DNA of 5,810 nucleotides, taken from assembly GCA_031279575.1 (NCBI GenBank), contig JAITIG010000007.1, positions 1 through 5,810 of the forward strand, given 5' to 3'. How positions within the stretch are numbered: the stretch's first letter is position 1; every line of letters starts with the position of its first letter. This stretch comes from Bifidobacteriaceae bacterium. Lineage in GTDB: Bacteria; Actinomycetota; Actinomycetes; Actinomycetales; WQXJ01. Both the position numbers and the translations under genes were made by a program. Below are positions 1 to 4,088 of the stretch, in pieces. The notes under the pieces are model-generated. The model did no database searches. It saw only the letters and a program-made list of their open reading frames with translations, and was not told the origin of the DNA.

Positions 1-45
1 GACCCCAGCCTCCCGAGCCACGTCGCTGATCTTCGTTCGCGTCAT
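1..45 (-). CDS. LacI-family transcriptional regulator, N-terminal 15 codons only
   Basis: Read on the minus strand from the ATG at 43-45, the frame gives MTRTKISDVAREAGV and then leaves the window. This is the hallmark start of the LacI/GalR helix-turn-helix: the K-I-S-D-V-A-R-E-A-G-V stretch is helix 1 plus the turn into the recognition helix. Members of the family are normally 330-350 residues long and combine this DNA-binding head with a periplasmic-binding-protein-like sugar sensor, so about 95% of the gene lies outside. An AAGGA Shine-Dalgarno (complement of 51-55) sits 5 nt before the ATG, which fixes the start. A LacI-type palindrome at 66-85 argues for autoregulation. By family it probably represses a carbohydrate uptake or breakdown operon; the effector cannot be told from this fragment. 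Confidence 0.88.
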   Translation of the reverse strand, partial: MTRTKISDVAREAGV

Positions 46-65
46 TGCTGTCCTTGCCCGTCCAA

Positions 66-85
66 GTGATAAAACGATTTATCAC
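66..85. promoter_or_regulatory. LacI-type operator palindrome
   Basis: GTGATAAA and TTTATCAC form 8-bp perfect inverted arms around a centre of ACGA. The symmetry axis falls on the CG dinucleotide (75-76), and the core AAACGATT fits the AAnCGnTT core known for LacI-family operators. It lies between the candidate -10 element and the Shine-Dalgarno of the LacI gene, so a bound repressor would cover the transcription start. A further GTGAT half-site (complement of 91-95) lies 10 bp, one helical turn, from the outer arm (complement of 81-85) as a direct repeat. It may strengthen binding or be chance. Confidence 0.75.
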
Positions 86-114
86 AACGTATCACGGCCC
101 TCCGGGCAACGCAA
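86..114 (-). promoter_or_regulatory. Candidate promoter of the LacI-family gene
   Basis: On the minus strand TTGCGT (complement of 109-114) and TACGTT (complement of 86-91) are separated by 17 bp and resemble a -35/-10 pair. The predicted start would fall near 79-80, inside the operator palindrome, leaving a leader of about 34 nt that contains the AAGGA ribosome binding site. The -10 match is weak. An alternative -10-like GATAAA lies inside the palindrome itself. Confidence 0.4.
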
Positions 115-212
115 GCCCCCGGGCGGATCTAGCGGCCGGGGGGACCAGATCGCCCTCTTCGCGGCGGGGCCGCTGCCCGCCCAAGGACCCCCGCCCCGGG
201 GCCGCGGCGCCT

Positions 213-3200
213 TCAGGGGACTAGGGTTTTGGCCTCGGCGAAGGCGGCCTGGGCGGCCAAAGCGCGGCCGGAGATTTGGCAGGCCTCGCCAAACAGCTCC
301 AGCGCGTCCGCCAAATGCGGCCGCCACCGGGCCGGGTCCGCCTCATCGAGGCGCCTGAACAGGCCGATGGCCTCCTCCATCTTGGCCTGCCCGGCGCGGG
401 ACTTGCGCCGGTAAAACAAGATGGCGCCTTCCAGCAGCACCAAATGCGCCACCTGGGGCAGGAAGTGGGCGTTGGACCGCGCCAGATCGCGGGCCTGCCT
501 GAGCAAGCGGCGCACAATCGTCTCAGCCGGGCGGGGGCGGTCCAACTGCTGGTAAACCTGGACCAGCTCGCGGTTGACCGTCACCAGCATGTCGAAATAC
601 CTGGCCGGATCCGCCTGGGCCAGCCGGTCCATGATCGCCGCCGCGTGCGACAAGGCCGCCTCGGCCTGGGGCCAGCGCTCCAGCGCCACGTGGGCCTCGC
701 CCAGGCCGAGCAACGCCTCCGCCAAGGCCTCGCGCTCGGCCGGGTCGCGTTTGGCCTCCTCGGCGCCAAGCTTGACGGCATCGCGCAGCAGAGCCGCCGC
801 CTGGCGCGGCTGGCCTTCCTCCAACAACAGCCCGCCTAGCCCGCGCAAGGCCTCGGCCAGGTGGGAACGGTGGGTGTCCGGGTCCTCGGCGGCCAGCTCG
901 CGCCACAGCTTGACGGCCTCATCCAGGCTGAGGCGGGCTCCGGCCAAGTCGTCGCTGGCAATCCGGGCGGAGCCCAGGGCTGTCAGCGCGTAAGCCAGGT
1001 CGTAGCGGCCCTGGGCGTCGGTCGGCTCGAGGCGGCGGATGGCTTCGACCTCCTCCGCCCGCACCGGCTCGGCCCGCAGGTGGTCGTGTTTGAGATCCAA
1101 CGCCAAGGCCAGCAGGCCGAGCGCCTTGGCAAAATCCGGGCAGGGCTTGTCCGGCCGGCCGGCGTGGGCCTTGCGGTACCAGTCGATCGCCTGGCTCAAG
1201 GTCTCCTCGGCCTGGTCCAGCTTGCGCTGGACCAGTTGGGAGACCCCAAGGGAGGTCACGGCCAAGGCCAAGGAGTGGCAGTGACCGGGCTCGTCCTGGA
1301 CGGCCAGTTCACGTTGAATCGCCACCGCCTCGGTGAACGCCTCCTCGGCGGCTGCGTCGTGGCGCAGCTCGGAGCGAAGGTGGCCCAGGTCAAGAATCGC
1401 CTGGGCCAGGATCAGCTTGAGCTCGGCGGGGTCGGTTGAGGGCGCGGCCCGCAACAGTTCCACCAACTCCGTCTGCGCCGCCAGCGCTTCCTCCAGCCGG
1501 TCCACCGCTGCGGCCGTCTTGGCCAGCATGGCCAAAACCACAGTCAGCTCGTCCGCCGGGTCGGCTGGGTCGGCTAGGCCTGCCGGGTCGGGCGGGCGGA
1601 CTGCGTCGGGCGGGGCGGCAGCTCCCTCTGGGTGGGGAGCGGCTGCGGGGGCCGCCGCAGCGGCCCGGCGCAGCATCGTGGCGGCCAGCGCCAAAGCCCT
1701 GCGGGCCTGATCCGGCATGCCGAAGCCGATCCAAAGGAAGGCCGCGTCGAGCGCGTCCGGCGCCGAGGCTCGCTCCTGGGTCCTTTGCCCCAATGCGGGA
1801 TCGGCCGCGACCAGGGCTTCCGCCCCCGCCAAGGCGGCCTCGGCCAGCTTGGGGATGCCCCTCAGGGCCATCGCGGTCGCGATCCCGAGCAAGGCTGGGA
1901 CCCGGTCCGGGCAGTCGCCCTCGACCAACCACCGGGTGACATCTTGGTAGACCTCGTCGATCTCGCCCGGCCGGTCCTGCCAGCGCAGGAAATCCGCCAG
2001 TTGCATCATCGCGTCGACCGCCAAACCGGCGCGTTTCTCCAGGTCGCTGGCCTGCCTCAGGGCAACTTCCATTTGCTGGGTGGCGGCCGGCCCCGGAACC
2101 TTGGCGCCCAGTATCTCAAATCGCATCAGCCAGGCGTCGCGCACCCGCCGCGCCGCCTCCCCCGCTCCAACCTCCACGCCAACGCCCGCTGCCGTCGCGC
2201 CGGCTGCGGCGCCCGATGCCGTCGGCTCGCCTTGGGCAGCCGGGGGCGCGCCTCCCAGCCGGGCCAGGGCGGCATCGCCTTGAGCGCGCAGGGAGGTCTC
2301 GGACAGTTCGGCCAAAGCCGCGTCGAACCTTCCGGCCAGGAACTCGCGGCCGGCCCGGCGCACCTCTGGCGCCACCGCCAAGCCGGGGGTCAAGGCGTTG
2401 GCCACCGTCATTACCGCGTCGGTCAACCTGGTCTCGGCGTCTTCGACTAGCTGCGCCAACTCATCGGCCTCGGCTTCAAGCGCCGCCAACCCTTCATCGT
2501 CCGCTGCGGCCCGGCCGGCATCACCGCTATCGTCGGCGGCGCCCTCGGCGGCATGGTCGGCCCCGCCAGGTTGGTCGGCGTCGATTGGCCCGACGGCATC
2601 GGCGGCTTCGGCGGCTTCGGCGGATTCTAGGCGGGCCTGTAGCTGGGCGAAGCGGGCGGACACGGCGCCGAGGCCCTGGAAGCCGGTGTAGAGGCGGCCC
2701 TCGGTCAGGTCCGCCACAGGCTCGCCACCCACCACCAGGCTGCCGGCGTCGATGCACCACAACCAGGTGTGCCCCCAGGCTTCGATCTGGGCCGCCAAAC
2801 CCAGCTTGACGGTCGGCAGATCGGGCCAGTCGCAGCAGACCGAGCCGCCGTCCAACTCCAAGCGGGCGCGCAGCTGGGCCAGTTCCAGGCTCGCCGCCTG
2901 GCCTGGGCCAAGCTCCTTGAACCAGGCCGCGACCAGCGGTTTGGCCTGGCTGTCTGCCCGGCCGGGGGCGGCCAGGGCGGCCTCGCAGTCAGCCCGGGCC
3001 TGGGCGGTCAACTGCTCGGCGAACAAGAAGACAACCACCTCGGCCGCCGCCGGGTCGCCCTCGCCCGAGCGCGCAATCCGCCACTCGACGCCTTCGCCGT
3101 CCTCGGCCTCTTCCCACGCCGCCGCAGCCGCCCGGGCCAGGAAATCCGCCACCTCGGCCGCCGCCTGCTCAAGGGCCGGCTCGGCCTCGGCCAAGAACAC

Positions 3201-3218
3201 TGTCGCTGTTTCCACCAT
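213..3218 (-). CDS. Large TPR-repeat protein with an N-terminal DUF4062/TIR-like alpha-beta domain
   Basis: This encodes about 1001 residues. Residues 1-150 show a Rossmann-like alternation: strand VFLAE near 7, an amphipathic Ala-rich helix, strand VEWRIAR, strand EVVVFLF near 60-66, KPLVAAWFKELG near 91-102, then a DWPDLPTVKLGLAAQIEAW segment. The next stretch, CIDAGSLVVGGEPVADL (155-171), resembles the short beta-hairpin linker I associate with DUF4062 proteins. That assignment is inference from pattern, not from a search. An acidic Ala-rich linker (about 195-245), a coiled-coil-like stretch (245-270), a second low-complexity linker (320-357) and a Pro/Ala linker (about 518-557) follow. 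From about 385, and most clearly from 557 to the end, paired helices of TPR type recur every 35-50 residues, for example ALTALGSARIASDDLAGARL and ALLGLGEAHVALERWPQAEA. No NTPase P-loop, signal peptide or membrane segment is visible, so it is probably a cytoplasmic scaffold or sensor. The start at 3218 was chosen because the preceding in-frame codons (ATG at 3254, TTG at 3275) have mixed third positions, unlike the GC-ending gene body, and because it begins right at the first strand. TPR assignment is strong; function is unknown. Confidence 0.85.
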   Translation of the reverse strand: MVETATVFLAEAEPALEQAAAEVADFLARAAAAAWEEAEDGEGVEWRIARSGEGDPAAAEVVVFLFAEQLTAQARADCEAALAAPGRADSQAKPLVAAWFKELGPGQAASLELAQLRARLELDGGSVCCDWPDLPTVKLGLAAQIEAWGHTWLWCIDAGSLVVGGEPVADLTEGRLYTGFQGLGAVSARFAQLQARLESAEAAEAADAVGPIDADQPGGADHAAEGAADDSGDAGRAAADDEGLAALEAEADELAQLVEDAETRLTDAVMTVANALTPGLAVAPEVRRAGREFLAGRFDAALAELSETSLRAQGDAALARLGGAPPAAQGEPTASGAAAGATAAGVGVEVGAGEAARRVRDAWLMRFEILGAKVPGPAATQQMEVALRQASDLEKRAGLAVDAMMQLADFLRWQDRPGEIDEVYQDVTRWLVEGDCPDRVPALLGIATAMALRGIPKLAEAALAGAEALVAADPALGQRTQERASAPDALDAAFLWIGFGMPDQARRALALAATMLRRAAAAAPAAAPHPEGAAAPPDAVRPPDPAGLADPADPADELTVVLAMLAKTAAAVDRLEEALAAQTELVELLRAAPSTDPAELKLILAQAILDLGHLRSELRHDAAAEEAFTEAVAIQRELAVQDEPGHCHSLALAVTSLGVSQLVQRKLDQAEETLSQAIDWYRKAHAGRPDKPCPDFAKALGLLALALDLKHDHLRAEPVRAEEVEAIRRLEPTDAQGRYDLAYALTALGSARIASDDLAGARLSLDEAVKLWRELAAEDPDTHRSHLAEALRGLGGLLLEEGQPRQAAALLRDAVKLGAEEAKRDPAEREALAEALLGLGEAHVALERWPQAEAALSHAAAIMDRLAQADPARYFDMLVTVNRELVQVYQQLDRPRPAETIVRRLLRQARDLARSNAHFLPQVAHLVLLEGAILFYRRKSRAGQAKMEEAIGLFRRLDEADPARWRPHLADALELFGEACQISGRALAAQAAFAEAKTLVP
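1552..1596 (-). repeat. 9-bp tandem repeat encoding a Pro/Asp/Ala linker
   Basis: Five imperfect 9-bp units related to TCGGCTGGG lie in frame in the TPR gene. On the coding strand they give alternating DPA and LAD/DPAD tripeptides (about residues 541-556) between an Ala/Pro-rich stretch and the main TPR array. As the unit is a multiple of three, changes in copy number would only alter linker length. Confidence 0.55.
2601..2627 (-). repeat. 9-bp tandem repeat encoding (A-E-A)n at a domain boundary
   Basis: Three units, GGCGGCTTC, GGCGGCTTC and GGCGGATTC, are read on the coding strand as an S-A-E-A-A-E-A-A segment at the end of the N-terminal module and the start of the acidic linker of the TPR protein (near residues 197-206). 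It is in frame and looks like ordinary slippage-prone low-complexity coding DNA. Confidence 0.55.
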
Positions 3219-3222
3219 CGCA

Positions 3223-3228
3223 CCTTCC
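3223..3228 (-). promoter_or_regulatory. Shine-Dalgarno supporting the 3218 start of the TPR gene
   Basis: The complement of 3223-3228 reads GGAAGG, 4 nt before the ATG at 3216-3218. A stronger-looking GAGGGG (complement of 3261-3266) lies 6 nt before an in-frame ATG at 3252-3254. The longer start cannot be excluded and would add MFLGRSDQAEGA. Those twelve codons include AGA, TCA, GAT and CAA, unlike the gene body, so the shorter start is preferred. Confidence 0.4.
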
Positions 3229-3284
3229 GCTTGATCTGATCTACCGAGGAACATACCGTACCCCTCGGCGCGCAAGCCCGTGCC

Positions 3285-3647
3285 TCAGCTACCGAAGTGC
3301 CGCAGAAGGGTGGCCTCCCAGGCAGCGTGCAGCTCGGCCAGCGGTGCTGCGAACTCGCCGCCCGCCCACTTCAGCGCCAGCCCATCGCCGCCAGCCGCAG
3401 CCCATCGCCGCCAGTCGCGGCCAGCCGCCGCCAGTCGCGGCCAGCCGCACCGCGGGCACGCCGTGCCATCCGCCAACTCGGCGAACACCGCCTCATCGCA
3501 AGCCGCCAACGCCACCGGCGCCCGCGCCTGGCTCTCGGAGAACAGCGCCTCGAACGGGGTCAAACCATCGCGCGCCAACGCCGGCTCCAAATCGACCGCG
3601 ACCCCCACCCCGAACCGCAGGTAGGCCTCCACCAGCCCCTGCGCCAA
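3285..3647 (-). CDS. Small CxxC-containing hypothetical protein, 5' end uncertain (possibly truncated)
   Basis: The frame has strongly GC-ending codons on the minus strand and reads about 120 residues from a TTG at 3645-3647, closing with TGA at 3285-3287, 66 bp before the TPR gene. A single CPRCGW motif near residues 64-69 could be half of a zinc knuckle; no second CxxC is visible, so metal binding is only a guess. The N-terminal half looks like a compact alpha/beta unit, ending in a Trp/Ala/Arg-rich stretch written over a 20-bp tandem repeat, then an amphipathic C-terminal helix (PLAELHAAWEATLLRHF). The start is poor: TTG has no spaced Shine-Dalgarno, and coding-like codons (TDFAKSLRG) continue upstream to a TAA at 3678-3680 with no other usable start codon. 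The gene may therefore be 5'-truncated or frameshifted. Same strand and tight spacing suggest co-transcription with the TPR gene. I do not recognise the family. Confidence 0.6.
   Translation of the reverse strand: MAQGLVEAYLRFGVGVAVDLEPALARDGLTPFEALFSESQARAPVALAACDEAVFAELADGTACPRCGWPRLAAAGRDWRRWAAAGGDGLALKWAGGEFAAPLAELHAAWEATLLRHFGS
3371..3450 (-). repeat. 20-bp tandem repeat, four degenerate units, inside the small CxxC gene
   Basis: Units start at 3371, 3391, 3411 and 3431. Adjacent units match at 17, 15 and 18 of 20 positions; the best pair shares CCAGTCGCGGCCAGCCGC. Twenty is not a multiple of three, so consecutive units are read in different frames in the overlapping gene, and gain or loss of one unit would shift the downstream frame. 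The repeat lies directly after the CPRC motif. Confidence 0.7.
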
Positions 3648-3821
3648 CCCCCGAAGGCTTTTGGCGAAGTCCGTTGGTTAGGGTTGGGAATGTTGCCGCG
3701 CCGGCTGTCTGGCGGTTCCGGTAGTCGGACCAGTTTGGGCGATTCACGGCTCGTGTTTGGCGGGGACCAGGGCGTGTGAGCACAAGACCTGGAATGAAAT
3801 CTGCCCCTTTGGCGCTGAACG

Positions 3822-3941
3822 GGAGATAAATTGAAACACTCGACGCTCAAAGTAGAGAGATTGACGCGGCTGGCGCTGCGACGGGTCCGTCGAGCGTACC
3901 AACTCGTCGGCTCGGGGCCGCGAGTGTTTCAATTCATCTCC
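3822..3941. repeat. 120-bp element with 21-bp terminal inverted repeats (MITE-like)
   Basis: The left arm (3822-3842) and right arm (3921-3941) are reverse complements over 21 bp with one mismatch (T-A rich AAATTG against AATTCA at the middle). The innermost 14 bp, AATTGAAACACTCG, are perfect. Nested inside are ACGCTC (3843-3848) pairing with GAGCGT (3892-3897) and a small palindrome CGACGG-GT-CCGTCG (3879-3892). No reading frame of note lies inside and no clear target-site duplication flanks it. Length and termini fit a miniature inverted-repeat element, but a structured RNA or a protein-binding palindrome is equally possible from one copy. The inverted repeat itself is certain; its nature is not. 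Confidence 0.6.
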
Positions 3942-3979
3942 TAAATTTGGATCTCCTCCCCCTACGGGTCGGTTGGTTT

Positions 3980-4015
3980 GGGGTGGTTTTGGGGCCGGTT
4001 TGGGGGTGTGGTGGG
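3980..4015 (+). other. Potential G-quadruplex in the HNH gene upstream region
   Basis: Four G-runs on the plus strand (3980-3983, 3991-3994, 4002-4006, 4013-4015) are separated by 7, 7 and 6 nt, meeting the G3+N1-7 rule. They sit about 40-75 bp upstream of the predicted -35 element. The whole stretch is G/T-rich, so this may be composition rather than a selected structure. Confidence 0.35.
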
Positions 4016-4053
4016 TGGCTTGATTTGGTTTATAACGATTCAGCTACGAAAGC

Positions 4054-4082
4054 TTGTGGTCGAACGGTCGTCGGTGTAAGAT
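4054..4082 (+). promoter_or_regulatory. Promoter of the HNH gene, leaderless start
   Basis: TTGTGG (4054-4059), a 17-bp spacer, and TAAGAT (4077-4082) form a good housekeeping-sigma-type promoter. Six bases separate the -10 from the GTG at 4089, so transcription is expected to begin on or next to the first base of the start codon. This explains the absence of a properly spaced ribosome binding site (the AGAGG at 4083-4087 is only 1 nt from the GTG). Leaderless mRNAs are common in actinobacteria. Confidence 0.55.
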
Positions 4083-4088
4083 AGAGGT

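Larger units (their letters stand above)
3648..4088. other. 441-bp intergenic region between the divergent small gene and HNH gene
   Basis: No convincing coding frame was found. Codons matching the small gene continue leftward up to 3677, after which the composition becomes mixed. Then come a 120-bp element bounded by inverted repeats (3822-3941), a strongly G/T-rich stretch (about 3960-4030) with a possible G-quadruplex, and the promoter of the HNH gene. A minus-strand frame opening with GTG at 3781-3783 has weak codon bias and runs out of frame into the small gene. It could be the gene's displaced 5' end if a one-base shift occurred near 3670-3680. No tRNA-like cloverleaf was seen. Confidence 0.6.

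Noticed and set aside
163..181. GC-rich hairpin (GGCGGG and CCCGCC, 7-nt loop) downstream of the TPR gene as a terminator.
   Set aside because: It has no T-run on either side and the region is GC-rich enough for such stems to arise by chance, so it is not supported as an intrinsic terminator.
276..2809. Many long plus-strand and alternate minus-strand open frames within the TPR gene, up to 272 codons.
   Set aside because: High GC and Ala-rich coding create open antisense frames; their translations are low-complexity Arg/Pro/Gly-rich with no domain, whereas the minus frame has clear TPR periodicity.
3744..3932. Minus-strand open frame starting with ATG at 3930-3932 inside the inverted-repeat element.
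   Set aside because: It runs through both inverted-repeat arms, has weak codon bias and no recognisable domain, so the frame is incidental.
3823..3940. CRISPR-like sequences: ATTGAAAC at the left and GTTTCAATTC at the right, typical of CRISPR repeat ends.
   Set aside because: There are only two copies, in inverted rather than direct orientation, with no spacer series and no cas gene in view.
4027..4036. TATAAC-like -10 element at 4031-4036.
   Set aside because: No -35-like hexamer sits at the right distance upstream, and the TTGTGG/TAAGAT pair nearer the gene is better.
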